Origin: a virus
Virus record (IMG/VR): IMGVR_UViG_3300033997_000544
Location: 1-49,486 of that record
Strand: one strand, 5' to 3'
DNA length: 49,486 bases
Made by a program: the position numbers and the translations under genes. A model generated the notes under the pieces. That model was not told where the DNA came from. It was given only the letters and a program-made list of their open reading frames with translations, and did not search any database. Shown one piece after another: positions 23,265-31,065 of this stretch (positions are counted from its first letter, which is position 1; each line of letters begins with the position of its first letter).

Positions 23265-24489
23265 AAAGCCCTTCCTGTTTCATAAAGCGGACCGCCTGGT
23301 CCTGGCTGAGGCCGTTGTCCACGGCCGCGCTCAGGGCGTCCATTTCGCGGGCTGCCGCCTCGGCGTTGGCCTTGCGAACTTCGGCTTCCTCTTTCGCCGT
23401 GGCCGGCTTGAGCGGCGGCCAGACAATAGACCAGTCCTCGCCCTGCGCAGTACTGGAGCCGTCCAACGACCGTTGCGCCCGGATCAACGACACCATGCGC
23501 TCCAGCGCGGGGTTCAGCTTCACCCCGCGACCCATGGCCACCGTGTTGTAGAACCCCTCGAGGTCGCCGTCGCCGGTGGCGTTCAGGCCGGCGGCTGACC
23601 GCCCGAACAGTAAGCTCGCCGGATAGCCGGCCTCGGCCGACACCTCGATCTGAAATTCCGCCAGGGTGTCCTTGATGCCGCCCATGTCGGAGCTGAGAAC
23701 CTGGTAGTCGTCTTCCGCATCGACTGCTACGCCGTTCATGGCGTTGCGGGCGGCATCCACCATTTCCACCCGCTTTCGGATCGAGGCCTCCATTTCGGCC
23801 TCGATGGCATCGGCCAAGCCCTTCATTTTGTGGACAGCCTGCTGCTTCTTCTCCAGCAAGCGCAACGCCCAATGCAGGCCATCCCCATAGCGACGGATAG
23901 CGTGGAACGCCCTGCTCACCGCCGGCCGCCCGGCCCAGGGGATGCCCTTGCGATTGAGCTTTGCCGGTAGCGGGTCCCCTGGAATCTCGATCAGCCGGCT
24001 TTCGTGAACGAAGAACTCCGCGGAAGGCACGCCTGCGGCCTGCGTGCGCACTCGGTACAGCTCGGGCATTCCGTAGTTGGCCTCGTTCGGGTCCGCATAT
24101 CGCTTTTCGGTGGCCGACACGTCGTCCAACGTGAACACCTTCAGTTCGAGCAGCTGATCCAAGGCATCAAGATTGAGCGGATCTCGCAGCGATCCACCAT
24201 CTCTGGCGATGACCACGATGGCGCCACCGCCCGTCAAGCGCGCCCATCTCCAGGCGTCGGCGAGCGCTGGCAGCGCTTTCAGCCGGTCCAACTCGCCGCC
24301 CACGCGATCATCGCCCTCGATCGCCACGCCGCGCGACACGGCGGTGTCAGGGATCATGTCCACCACGCGGGCCGGCAGGCCGCCTTCGGCGTACATAGCC
24401 AGGTCATCTAGCCCGCCGAGGCCAGCGTTCGAAGTTCCGAGCAGGGCCTGGCCCAGCACCGCGCTCAGGTAGCCGTCTTGGTTCATCAT
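23206..24489 (-). CDS. Portal protein, DUF1073-like
   Basis: The 427-aa protein matches the DUF1073 portal family: [19 protein letters not shown] (residues 38-56), [18 protein letters not shown], and the late helical stretch [20 protein letters not shown]. It forms the dodecameric ring for DNA entry. It follows terminase with an ATGA overlap. Some databases label this family with the name of the anti-CBASS protein Acb1; length, position and the portal motifs show that a portal is meant here. Confidence 0.88.
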   Translation of the reverse strand: MMNQDGYLSAVLGQALLGTSNAGLGGLDDLAMYAEGGLPARVVDMIPDTAVSRGVAIEGDDRVGGELDRLKALPALADAWRWARLTGGGAIVVIARDGGSLRDPLNLDALDQLLELKVFTLDDVSATEKRYADPNEANYGMPELYRVRTQAAGVPSAEFFVHESRLIEIPGDPLPAKLNRKGIPWAGRPAVSRAFHAIRRYGDGLHWALRLLEKKQQAVHKMKGLADAIEAEMEASIRKRVEMVDAARNAMNGVAVDAEDDYQVLSSDMGGIKDTLAEFQIEVSAEAGYPASLLFGRSAAGLNATGDGDLEGFYNTVAMGRGVKLNPALERMVSLIRAQRSLDGSSTAQGEDWSIVWPPLKPATAKEEAEVRKANAEAAAREMDALSAAVDNGLSQDQAVRFMKQEGLYGLTPDAGGQSAKTYAAST

Positions 24490-26069
24490 GTGCTTGCCAG
24501 CGCCCGGAAGCGCCCTAGGTTGCTGCCCGCGGTGGCGAGCATGTCGTTGATTGCGTCGACCATGGGGTCCACCTGGTCGTCGTGGGCGTGCGTGTCATCC
24601 GCCGTGAAAGCCTCGCACTCGGCCACGAAGTCGGCCACGAAAGGGGCTTCCTCTGGAATGCAGACCAGGCCGGCCTCGATGTAGCTCTGCACGTCCATAA
24701 GCCGGGTGAGCTTGTCCCTGTCGCGCTCCACCCCCTTTACGGGAATCTTGCCGTCCGCGCCAATTTCCTGGATCAGGCCGGTGCCGCTCGACTTGTCCTC
24801 GATGAGGAGCTGCCGCAGCGGTGCCGACAGCTTCGGATTGAACGGCTTGTTCTTAGCCCAGAAGTCCACAGCGCGCCGCTTGAGCTCGGGCGCCTGCCAT
24901 TTCCCGCGCAGCAGGTCCAGCAGGTATATCTTGCCGTCGTCGCCCAACCCCCAGCATTCGAAAACGCTGTAGTCGTTCCGCTCGGCGGTCTTCTGCGCGG
25001 TGTCCGCGAACACCTTGCGCGAGACGATCCGCGGCGGCACGACGTAGCGCCCGAACCAGGCCCCCTTGATCAGGTCACCACCCAGCGGCGCCGGGCGCTG
25101 CTGGTACTGCGCCGAAAATACGTATCGGCTGACACGCGCGCCATCCTGGTCCGCTCCGGCGCCGGCCTCCATGGCCAACAAGTCCGCCAGCGGCTCTTTG
25201 TAGGGCCAGTAGCTGAAGCGCCCCTTCTCGTCCCGGACGCTGCTGTCGACCCTGGCCTGCAGCTTGGCCGGCAGGCCTGCCACATAGGCGTCGTCGATCA
25301 GCGCCGGGATGACGACCTGTTCCCAGTCCGGGCCGAGGTTTCCGGCCTCGATGAAGCCAGTCACGTCCTCCTGCGCCAGACGCTGCATGATCACGATGAT
25401 CGGCGTGTCGGGGTTGGCCCGACGGCTTTTCACCGTGGCGATCAGGTCGCGGTTCGCTTTGGCGCGCCGCGGCTTGCTGTAGGCGTCGCCGACCTTGAGC
25501 GGGTCATCGATGATGATCGCGCCCTGCCAGCCCTCGGCCATGTGGCCGGCGCGGAAGCCGGTGATCTGACCTCCCAGGCTGACTGCGTAGACCCCGCCGG
25601 CCTTCTTGCCGTCCACCAGGACGTTCCATCGCTTCTTCGACTTCGCGTCGTCAGCGATGGCCAGCGGCCACAGGTCCTGGAACTCGTCCGACTGGACCAG
25701 CTCGCGCGCCGTCTGCGAGTTCAGCAGCGCCAAATCGTCGGAATAGCTGATGTGCAGGAACCGGGCGCGCGGGTTCAGCGCCAGGCCGCGCGCCATCAGG
25801 TTGATGGCGACCAGCTCGGTCTTCGACGAGCCCGGGGGCACGTTGATGACCAGGTTCTTGATTCGGCCGTCGATGACGGCCTGCACCTTCTCGGCAATCA
25901 GCTCATGGTGCCAGTTGACCCGGAACTTGATCGCCTGGCGGTGCTTGAAAAAGTACCGGCTGAAGAACAGGTGATCCTGCTCGCACATGGCCTTGGCCGT
26001 AGCGCGCAGGACCCCCGGGTCAGTAGTCGCTATGGAGTTTGGCGACGGCGGCGGCGACTTGTGTTTCAT
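24486..26069 (-). CDS. Terminase large subunit
   Basis: ATG 26069 gives 527 aa; the frame runs open to 26228, inside the small subunit gene, without need. Walker A is VPPGSSKTE (residues 77-85), Walker B AIIIDDP (184-190). The RNase H-like nuclease has Asp356 (FADTAQK), EDKSSGTGL and [11 protein letters not shown] near the end. It packages DNA into the head through the portal. The gene overlaps the small subunit by 50 bases. Confidence 0.95.
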   Translation of the reverse strand: MKHKSPPPSPNSIATTDPGVLRATAKAMCEQDHLFFSRYFFKHRQAIKFRVNWHHELIAEKVQAVIDGRIKNLVINVPPGSSKTELVAINLMARGLALNPRARFLHISYSDDLALLNSQTARELVQSDEFQDLWPLAIADDAKSKKRWNVLVDGKKAGGVYAVSLGGQITGFRAGHMAEGWQGAIIIDDPLKVGDAYSKPRRAKANRDLIATVKSRRANPDTPIIVIMQRLAQEDVTGFIEAGNLGPDWEQVVIPALIDDAYVAGLPAKLQARVDSSVRDEKGRFSYWPYKEPLADLLAMEAGAGADQDGARVSRYVFSAQYQQRPAPLGGDLIKGAWFGRYVVPPRIVSRKVFADTAQKTAERNDYSVFECWGLGDDGKIYLLDLLRGKWQAPELKRRAVDFWAKNKPFNPKLSAPLRQLLIEDKSSGTGLIQEIGADGKIPVKGVERDRDKLTRLMDVQSYIEAGLVCIPEEAPFVADFVAECEAFTADDTHAHDDQVDPMVDAINDMLATAGSNLGRFRALAST

Positions 26070-26493
26070 CGACCACCACCGTTTTCTGTTCGATCGGACC
26101 GCCGCCGACGCCCGTATGCTCCCGCCTGTTCGTGAATGCGCCGCCCACTTCCTTGGCGGCCTGCTCCAAAACGCCAGCCGCGCCGATGACGTTTCCGCGG
26201 CTGATGTGCCGCTCGTAGATCTTGCCAAGCTGCCGCAGGCGATACGCCTGGTCAGCGATGGCGATCTCGGCCACCTCCTCGCGGAAGCGCTTGCGCGTGG
26301 CTTCGAACAGGTCCCGCCATTTTTTGGCCAGGTCCTTCCCCGCTACCTTGGTGGGGTCGTACTGCGCCACCTGCATGCGCGGCACGTCGATGCCGAACTG
26401 GTCGCGCAGCGCCTCCGAAACTTCGGTAGGAGGATCCCAGCAAGCCAGGGCCTGGACGATGAAAGTCTTGTGCGCGTCGGTGAGCTTTGCCAT
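26020..26493 (-). CDS. Terminase small subunit, DUF2280-like
   Basis: The 157-aa protein matches DUF2280 small terminase subunits: [20 protein letters not shown] (residues 6-25) gives an HTH-type DNA-binding start, and [20 protein letters not shown] (70-89) is the oligomerisation helix. It recognises phage DNA for packaging. It is directly before the large subunit, and the 3' end overlaps it. Confidence 0.88.
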   Translation of the reverse strand: MAKLTDAHKTFIVQALACWDPPTEVSEALRDQFGIDVPRMQVAQYDPTKVAGKDLAKKWRDLFEATRKRFREEVAEIAIADQAYRLRQLGKIYERHISRGNVIGAAGVLEQAAKEVGGAFTNRREHTGVGGGPIEQKTVVVDETQVAAAVAKLHSDY

Positions 26494-26514
26494 GTTGTCG
26501 GTCCTGCCTGGTCG

Positions 26515-27159
26515 CTATGCCGCCTTCAGGCAGCAGCCGCACGCCCTGGATATGTCCAGCCGGGGCACAGCCGGTGCAGCGCCGGCGGCCGCGGCCAGCC
26601 GCCGAACATCCGCCGACGGCCCATACCGGGCCACCACTCCCACGAATTCTTCGACGTCGTGCCCAACGATGCGCAGCTTCGGCCGCCCCACCTTATCGAA
26701 CGCCGGCGCGCCGTAGGGATCCGGCGCATGACCGATGTGGTACAGCTCATGTTCCACCAGGGCGCAGAACTCGGCATCGCTGCAGGCGGCGCAGTAGTCT
26801 GCCGCCAGGGTGATCAAGAAGGCCGGCACGCGGCCGAACCACTCGATCATCTGCTGTTCCTGGCGCGCCTTCTGCCAGCCGCCGGCGCGGAACATCACCT
26901 GTTCGGCCTGGCCCAGCACCACGCGCCCTGCTTTCTGGAAGCCGGACGACGCCCAAAGGAACGCTAGGTCGGCGTCAACCAGGTGGGCGTGGTCGGGGTT
27001 GTGGAGCGGCCCGTCCGCGGCGAATATCACTCGTTCGATCCATTCGAGCAGCTCAGGCGCCGGCGCCAACAGGCCGCCGGCAGCCTCCGCGCGTGCCAGC
27101 CACTCGGTGGGCGGTCCGGGCCGCACCTGACCGTCCGATCGCGCCCGCTTTCCCTTCAT
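26515..27159 (-). CDS. Putative phage metallopeptidase
   Basis: The 214-aa protein contains a zinc-protease motif HELYH (residues 137-141) within FCALVEHELYHIGH; a second His follows at 144, and Asp/Glu residues beyond (HDVEEFVG) could complete metal binding. It resembles the putative phage metallopeptidase family encoded beside terminase genes. Its substrate is unknown; host factor or capsid processing are both possible. It lies six bases after the formyltransferase-like gene, so it is co-transcribed with the Com operon. Confidence 0.8.
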   Translation of the reverse strand: MKGKRARSDGQVRPGPPTEWLARAEAAGGLLAPAPELLEWIERVIFAADGPLHNPDHAHLVDADLAFLWASSGFQKAGRVVLGQAEQVMFRAGGWQKARQEQQMIEWFGRVPAFLITLAADYCAACSDAEFCALVEHELYHIGHAPDPYGAPAFDKVGRPKLRIVGHDVEEFVGVVARYGPSADVRRLAAAAGAAPAVPRLDISRACGCCLKAA

Positions 27160-27165
27160 GCTGAA

Positions 27166-27786
27166 TCACCCTGGAAGTTCGGCCAGCTTTGCCGCGCTGA
27201 ATGCAGGTTCCCAAGTGGCCAGGTCTTCATTCTGCGGCCGCCAGGGCAGCGCTTCACCGCGCGCCAGCCGCGCCAGCGCCTCGGAAAAGAGCCGCAGACC
27301 CAACGGGGCAAGATCGCGGCGCCACAGCACCGCCGCCGTGTCCCCCGGCAGGACATGACACCAGCCCTGCACGATGATCGGCCCCGTGTCGGCGCCGTCG
27401 TCCATCCGGTACAAGGTGCCGCCGGTGACGGGCTCGCGCATGTGCAAGGCCCACCGGATAGCGTCGCGCCCGCGGTGACGCGGCAACAGCGACGGGTGAT
27501 AGCCCAGCGCGCCGTGCTTCGCCCGCGCCCGCGCCGCCCCGTCGATGAAGCAATGCGCGTGCGCCGCCAGCAGAACATCGCATCCCGCCGGGACGTCGCG
27601 CGCCACCAGCCGCCCGCGTACCGTGCGCACGGGAACGCCCAACTGCTGCGCGGCGGCGTAGAGCCGGTCGTATTCCTCGCCCACTGCGGGCGGTGCTGCA
27701 GCGGCCACCACCTGGTGGCCCTCCGCGATGCACTGGCGGAGCAGCTCCGCGCCCAGCCACTTTTGGCCCACGATCATCACGCGCAT
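27166..27786 (-). CDS. Formyltransferase-like protein of the Com operon
   Basis: The 206-aa protein has the formyltransferase fold: a Rossmann-like start (MRVMIVGQKWLGAELLRQC), YHPSLLPRHRGRDAIRW (residues 96-112) and DDGADTGPIIVQ (129-140). Canonical members use Asn-x-His plus Asp; here His97 and Asp133 are present but the Asn position is Gly95. It could transfer a one-carbon group from a folate, possibly onto a modified base or an intermediate. It overlaps the ABC-GNAT gene by 10 bases. A role in DNA modification is inferred from context; a sugar- or amino-formylating role is also possible. Confidence 0.8.
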   Translation of the reverse strand: MRVMIVGQKWLGAELLRQCIAEGHQVVAAAAPPAVGEEYDRLYAAAQQLGVPVRTVRGRLVARDVPAGCDVLLAAHAHCFIDGAARARAKHGALGYHPSLLPRHRGRDAIRWALHMREPVTGGTLYRMDDGADTGPIIVQGWCHVLPGDTAAVLWRRDLAPLGLRLFSEALARLARGEALPWRPQNEDLATWEPAFSAAKLAELPG

Positions 27787-28898
27787 GCCGGCTCCCCCAG
27801 GTAGCGGAAGCCCTGCACGGCGCGGAAATGGCCGCCGTAGCCGCTGCCGGCGGTCTGCTGGCCCTTACGCGCCGCGCTTTGGCGCAGCGTAGCCACGCAC
27901 CGCGCCTTGCTTTCCCCATGGAGTGAGCCAGATACCTGCGTCCACCGCCGATCGCGGCGCAGCGCCGCTGCCAGGCCGGGGTGGCTGGTGTGGAACAGCG
28001 TCCGCAGAGGCAAGCCGTACCTGTTCTTGCCCGCCAGCCAGGCCGCGCAGACCGCATTCAGGAAGCGCATGCCCACGCCGGCGCCCTGCCATTCCGGCAT
28101 GACCACCAGGCGGCAGGCGCGAGCTTCGACCAGGCCCGGCCTGGTGCTGACGGCCAGGTGCGCGACAGGCTCGCCGCCGATCCAGGCCACGTAGTTCGAG
28201 GCCGCGATCATCTTGGGCAGCTTCAGATAGTGATGCGGCTCAAAATGCGGCCACCACCGCCAGTCGGTCTGTTCGATGTCCACGTCCAGGCGCGGCCGGC
28301 GTCGAACCGACCCCCGATCAAACTGGCCGGTCGCCGTGTCAAACACCCAGTCCGGCTGCAACCAATCCAGCACGTCGTAGTGGCAGGACAGCAGCACGGC
28401 CTGGCCGCCGGTGCGCCGCCACGCCTTGGCGAATGCACCGGCGCCGACGCGCGCAATCTGCCGATCGACCACAGAGCTGAACTCGTCGACGACCGTCAGC
28501 GCCGGCGCCTCGACGACCAGGCGCGCCAGGTTGGCGCGGAATTGCTCGCCGTTGGACAGGACGCCGTAGGGCCGCAGCCACGCGGGCACGCTGCCCAGGC
28601 CGACCGCCGACAGCGCGGCAGTGACCTCGTCGAAAGCGCCAGTAGGCGCGATCGCGTCGATGATCGGCGTGTCTGCCGGCCAGGCCGGCGCGTACAGCGG
28701 CGCAATCGCGCGGCCGATGCTGGTCTTGCCTGAGCCGGACGGCCCCACCACGACGCCAATGCGCCAGTCCTCGTCGTCGATCGCCAGGTCCACGTCCAGG
28801 TCGAAAGCGGCGCCCGAATCAACGTTGAAGAGGGATTTCACGCGCGCCGCGCGGTAGCTTTCCGCTTCCGGGCAGCGGTGTTGAATGGACACTTTCAT
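27777..28898 (-). CDS. ABC-type ATPase fused to GNAT acyltransferase (possible Mom-type)
   Basis: The 373-aa protein joins two domains. Residues 20-195 form an ABC ATPase: Walker A GPSGSGKTS (52-60), signature-like LSNGEQ (114-119), Walker B ALTVVDE (133-139), H-loop His173 (LLSCHYD). Residues 205-335 are GNAT-like: EPHHYLKLPK (220-229), a beta core WIGGEPVAHLAV, and acyl-CoA motif A VVMPEWQGAGVGMRFL (265-280). There are no membrane segments, so it is not a transporter. In phage Mu the gene controlled by Com is Mom, a GNAT-fold protein that modifies adenine; this would be a Mom-type enzyme with an ATPase partner built in. The function is inference. Confidence 0.78.
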   Translation of the reverse strand: MKVSIQHRCPEAESYRAARVKSLFNVDSGAAFDLDVDLAIDDEDWRIGVVVGPSGSGKTSIGRAIAPLYAPAWPADTPIIDAIAPTGAFDEVTAALSAVGLGSVPAWLRPYGVLSNGEQFRANLARLVVEAPALTVVDEFSSVVDRQIARVGAGAFAKAWRRTGGQAVLLSCHYDVLDWLQPDWVFDTATGQFDRGSVRRRPRLDVDIEQTDWRWWPHFEPHHYLKLPKMIAASNYVAWIGGEPVAHLAVSTRPGLVEARACRLVVMPEWQGAGVGMRFLNAVCAAWLAGKNRYGLPLRTLFHTSHPGLAAALRRDRRWTQVSGSLHGESKARCVATLRQSAARKGQQTAGSGYGGHFRAVQGFRYLGEPACA

Positions 28899-29071
28899 AC
28901 GGCCACCACCTTCAGGCGGTGGCCCTGTGCGCGCAGCTCGTCGAATACGCGCTGCTGGTGACCTTCGTCATCGCACAACACGATCACGCCGAAGCGCGGC
29001 TTGTACTTGAAACCGTTGGCGCCCGGCTGCTTACGCGCCGGCGCCGTGGTGATATGGCCGTTGTCCTCCAT
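28895..29071 (-). CDS. 58-aa protein between Com and the ABC-GNAT gene
   Basis: ATG 29071 has AGAGGAA eight bases upstream and the ORF ends with an ATGA overlap onto the next gene. It overlaps com by 41 bases in another frame. The sequence has a short charged start, then FKYKPRFGVIVLCDDEG (residues 22-38) and HRLKVVAV at the end, a compact alpha/beta pattern. I do not know a function; it may be a partner of the ABC-GNAT protein. Its start codon lies in a predicted RNA hairpin, so it would be the first target of Com control. Confidence 0.72.
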   Translation of the reverse strand: MEDNGHITTAPARKQPGANGFKYKPRFGVIVLCDDEGHQQRVFDELRAQGHRLKVVAV

Positions 29072-29255
29072 GCCTGTGTTCCTCTGGGCTGGATGCTCGA
29101 CGGCATGCTGGTTTGTGGCTCTCGGCGCTCTGGGCGCTCTCGGCCATCGAAAACGCGTTCACGGTCTTGCACCGCGAACATTTGATACTGAGCCGGGCAT
29201 AGCCGGCGGCTTCGGCGAGCTTGCGCCCGCAATTGACACAACGAACGGTTTCCAT
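29031..29255 (-). CDS. com: Com-like zinc-finger translational regulator
   Basis: The 74-aa protein starts METVRCVNCGRKLAEA, and Cys6-x2-Cys9 with Cys26-x2-Cys29 (IKCSRCKTVN) forms the zinc knuckle of the Mu Com family. In Mu, Com binds mom mRNA and opens a stem-loop so that mom is translated. Here com overlaps the next ORF by 41 bases in a different frame, as com and mom overlap in Mu. ATG 29255 gives the family start; GTG 29261 is a possible alternative. The tail after residue 40 is His/Arg-rich and not conserved-looking. Downstream genes are a putative modification set. Confidence 0.85.
   Translation of the reverse strand: METVRCVNCGRKLAEAAGYARLSIKCSRCKTVNAFSMAESAQSAESHKPACRRASSPEEHRHGGQRPYHHGAGA
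29054..29106 (-). promoter_or_regulatory. Predicted mRNA stem-loop over the 58-aa ORF start
   Basis: On the minus-strand mRNA, AUGCCGU (29106-29100) can pair with ACGGCCAU (29061-29054, one bulged C), and UCCAGCC (29093-29087) with GGC-A-UGGA (29074-29067, bulged A). The 12-base apical loop holds the Shine-Dalgarno AGAGGAA, and the AUG at 29071-29069 lies in the inner stem. It lies inside the 3' part of com. The design matches the translation-inhibitory stem-loop opened by Com in phage Mu. The pairing was done by eye, with no energy calculation. Confidence 0.5.
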
Positions 29256-29286
29256 GAGCACTAGTAAATTTGTGTTACCGTTGGCC

Positions 29287-29302
29287 CCGCCTGTACAGGT
29301 GG
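29287..29302. promoter_or_regulatory. Dyad upstream of com
   Basis: CCTGTACAGG (29290-29299) is a perfect 10-bp palindrome, extended to CCGCCTGT/ACAGGTGG with one mismatch. It lies 32 bases upstream of the com start, in the region where a late promoter or operator would be expected. No convincing sigma-70 promoter is visible next to it on the minus strand. Confidence 0.35.
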
Positions 29303-29396
29303 GACGGCCTCGGGTCGCTCACGGGTTTGCTCCGTGGGTCGGCTGTCGGTCGTGCAGTTACAGCTGCTCGGCCGTCGCCGTCTTCTCAAACCAAAA

Positions 29397-29681
29397 ATGT
29401 CGAGGTTCGAGTTGGATGCTTTGAATAAGTGGAAAGCTGGCGCTTCTGGTTTGGTGGGCGTCTGCCTCGGAGGTTCTCTGCAAGGGCAACGCAAGCCGGT
29501 CTCTGACAGCGAATTGCGCGATCCTGTGTTCAGCGCCAGCGTTCACGGCTACAACTTGGAAGCCCACCATCGTGGTGATCCGAAAGCCCTGCGCCTCTTC
29601 TTTGTGCACAAGGGTTTGAACCCTTCGCGCGTGCCCGCGCTGGTGCAGAGGTACTGGCACGCAGCGAGCCCGCACCCCTGA
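29397..29681 (+). CDS. Possible 94-aa plus-strand gene in the com upstream region
   Basis: The 440-base gap between com and the late regulator's terminator holds one plausible ORF on plus, against the direction of its neighbours. Its codons favour G/C at third positions without excess at second positions, which suggests real coding. The protein is mixed and soluble (LDALNKWKAGASGL near the start, PKALRLFFVHKGLNPSRV later). There is no Shine-Dalgarno before ATG 29397 and I recognise no family. A minus-strand ORF covers the same bases but looks less protein-like (Arg-rich). Confidence 0.4.
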   Translation: MSRFELDALNKWKAGASGLVGVCLGGSLQGQRKPVSDSELRDPVFSASVHGYNLEAHHRGDPKALRLFFVHKGLNPSRVPALVQRYWHAASPHP

Positions 29682-29694
29682 TCGGCCAAATAAA

Positions 29695-29722
29695 AAACGC
29701 CCCGGTTTTGGCCGGGGCGTTT
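29695..29722 (-). terminator. Intrinsic terminator after the putative late regulator
   Basis: AAACGCCCCGG (29695-29705) and CCGGGGCGTTT (29712-29722) form an 11-bp stem with a 6-base loop. On the minus strand it is followed by a run of Ts (complement of 29692-29697). It starts three bases past the stop of the gene ending at 29725 and should end the early minus transcript before the late region. Confidence 0.88.
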
Positions 29723-29724
29723 CG

Positions 29725-30354
29725 TCAGGTCGCATTTGCTACGAGCATGGGCGAATTTTGCTCATCCTGTCCCACATTGTCAAGCGCCGTAGAGGCCACG
29801 CCCCACTCGGCCCCCACCACGATGCCGTCGTCACGCATCTGTAGACCCAGCCGGTGCAGCGCCGCTTTGCGCTTGCCCTCGATCAGCACACGATAGGCCG
29901 AACCCAGCCGCCCGATGTTGGACTTCGGCACGTCGAACCGGTCAGAGAGTTCGCGCAGGCGCGGCCGGCCCCGCAGGATGTTGGCCACCAGCAGGTCCAC
30001 CAGCACCCGCTCCTTGCTTTCTTCCTCGGCGCCGGGGTTCAGCCAGCGTGACACCGCCCGTGCGCTGCGCGCGCCCTCCTCGCCGGTCCCGTACTGCGCG
30101 CGCAGGATGTGGAAGCCCACGCTGTCCCCAAGGCCACGCTCAAGCGCCTTGACGATGAACACCGCCTGGGCGTGCCAGTCGTGCGGCGTCAGGCCCGACA
30201 GCGCCTTGCGCTCGTAGGTCGTGTCGAACCGCTCCTGCAGGGCCTCGCAGATGATCTGCGTGGGGTTCTTCGGCTCGATCGGATAGGCCAGCATCAGGTA
30301 GGCCACTGCGATCGCGTGCTCGGGGCACGAAAACGTTCCGGCTTCACGTTGCAT
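29725..30354 (-). CDS. Putative late gene regulator with HTH
   Basis: I do not recognise the family with certainty. The 209-aa protein has an HTH-like segment LRELSDRFDVPKSNIGRLGSAYRVLIEGKRKAALHRLG near residues 132-169 and a helical N-terminal part. It is the last gene of the early minus transcript, lies directly before a strong terminator and upstream of the late genes, where lambdoid phages encode the Q antiterminator. A Q-like function is an inference from position. The start overlaps the RusA gene's end by 11 bases. Confidence 0.72.
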   Translation of the reverse strand: MQREAGTFSCPEHAIAVAYLMLAYPIEPKNPTQIICEALQERFDTTYERKALSGLTPHDWHAQAVFIVKALERGLGDSVGFHILRAQYGTGEEGARSARAVSRWLNPGAEEESKERVLVDLLVANILRGRPRLRELSDRFDVPKSNIGRLGSAYRVLIEGKRKAALHRLGLQMRDDGIVVGAEWGVASTALDNVGQDEQNSPMLVANAT

Positions 30355-30835
30355 GCTTTTTCACTCCTTGGGCGGGTTCCATGTCCAGGACCGTGACCAC
30401 GACGGTCACACGCGGCGTGAGGCCGTAGACCTTGCGCTTGCTGTCCTGCACCACCTGCGTGTCGTCGCGGTACACCACACCGTTGATGCCGTCCTTGACG
30501 GCCTTCTCGACGTTGTCGGAGTCAGGTTTGACGGTGGGCGCGATCTCGCCCGCAGCGGCGCGGCGCTGGCGCACGCCCGACCAGGACGCGGGGATCGGCA
30601 GCACGATGTCCAGGTCCATGCGTATCGGCCCGGTATAGGGTTCCCGGCCGCTCATGGCTTTGGCGGCGGCCAGCTTCACCAGGCTCTCGTAGGCCGCCGT
30701 TTCCTCCGGCGTGTAATGGCGCGTGAAAACACGCGGGGCGCCAGTCCTGGGGTCGCGGCCGATACGCGAGCTGGACTTGGCGCGACCTTTCCCCCGGGGC
30801 GTGCCGGGGACGGTGAAAACGATCTGAACGGGCAT
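30344..30835 (-). CDS. rusA: RusA-like Holliday junction resolvase
   Basis: The 163-aa protein shows the RusA layout: VFTVPGTPRGKGRAK at the N terminus and the metal-binding segment KPDSDNVEKAVKDGINGV followed by YRDDTQVV (residues about 112-138) with the required Asp residues. It resolves branched DNA during replication or packaging. GGGAG precedes the paired ATGs at 30838 and 30835; I took the second for better spacing. A longer open frame upstream overlaps the previous gene and is not needed. Confidence 0.9.
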   Translation of the reverse strand: MPVQIVFTVPGTPRGKGRAKSSSRIGRDPRTGAPRVFTRHYTPEETAAYESLVKLAAAKAMSGREPYTGPIRMDLDIVLPIPASWSGVRQRRAAAGEIAPTVKPDSDNVEKAVKDGINGVVYRDDTQVVQDSKRKVYGLTPRVTVVVTVLDMEPAQGVKKHAT

Positions 30836-31065
30836 CATGCTCCCTCGCCGCGCAGCTCGCGCAGCCATTCGATGCGCGTGGCGGTCTTGCCGCTCGGCGC
30901 CGGTTGGTGGGTTCCGCAAACGCGGCGGTAGGTCGGAGTGACGAAGGTGCCGGGCCGGTCGGCCATGAGCGCGCAGCGTCCCAGGCCCTGGGCCGCCATC
31001 GCGGCGTGGTCGTGGCGCAGCGAGAACAGCTCGCACGCCACGCATTGCACAGTGGCGGCCGTCAT
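30835..31065 (-). CDS. Small Cys-containing protein (76 aa)
   Basis: The product starts MTAATVQCVACELFSLR; Cys8-x2-Cys11, Cys31 and Cys50 (RRVCG) could bind one zinc. The rest is basic. Proteins like this are common in the replication block of phages and are of unknown role. Both ends overlap neighbours (ATGA), showing tight coupling. Confidence 0.78.
   Translation of the reverse strand: MTAATVQCVACELFSLRHDHAAMAAQGLGRCALMADRPGTFVTPTYRRVCGTHQPAPSGKTATRIEWLRELRGEGA

Noticed and set aside
23206-24489. Portal protein as anti-CBASS Acb1
   Set aside because: The database family name links both, but length, position between terminase and head protein, and portal-type segments indicate a structural portal.
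24582-26135. 517-aa plus-strand open frame opposite the terminase gene
   Set aside because: It is a shadow of the terminase large subunit, with no ribosome site and Arg/Gly/Val-biased sequence; the minus frame has all terminase motifs.
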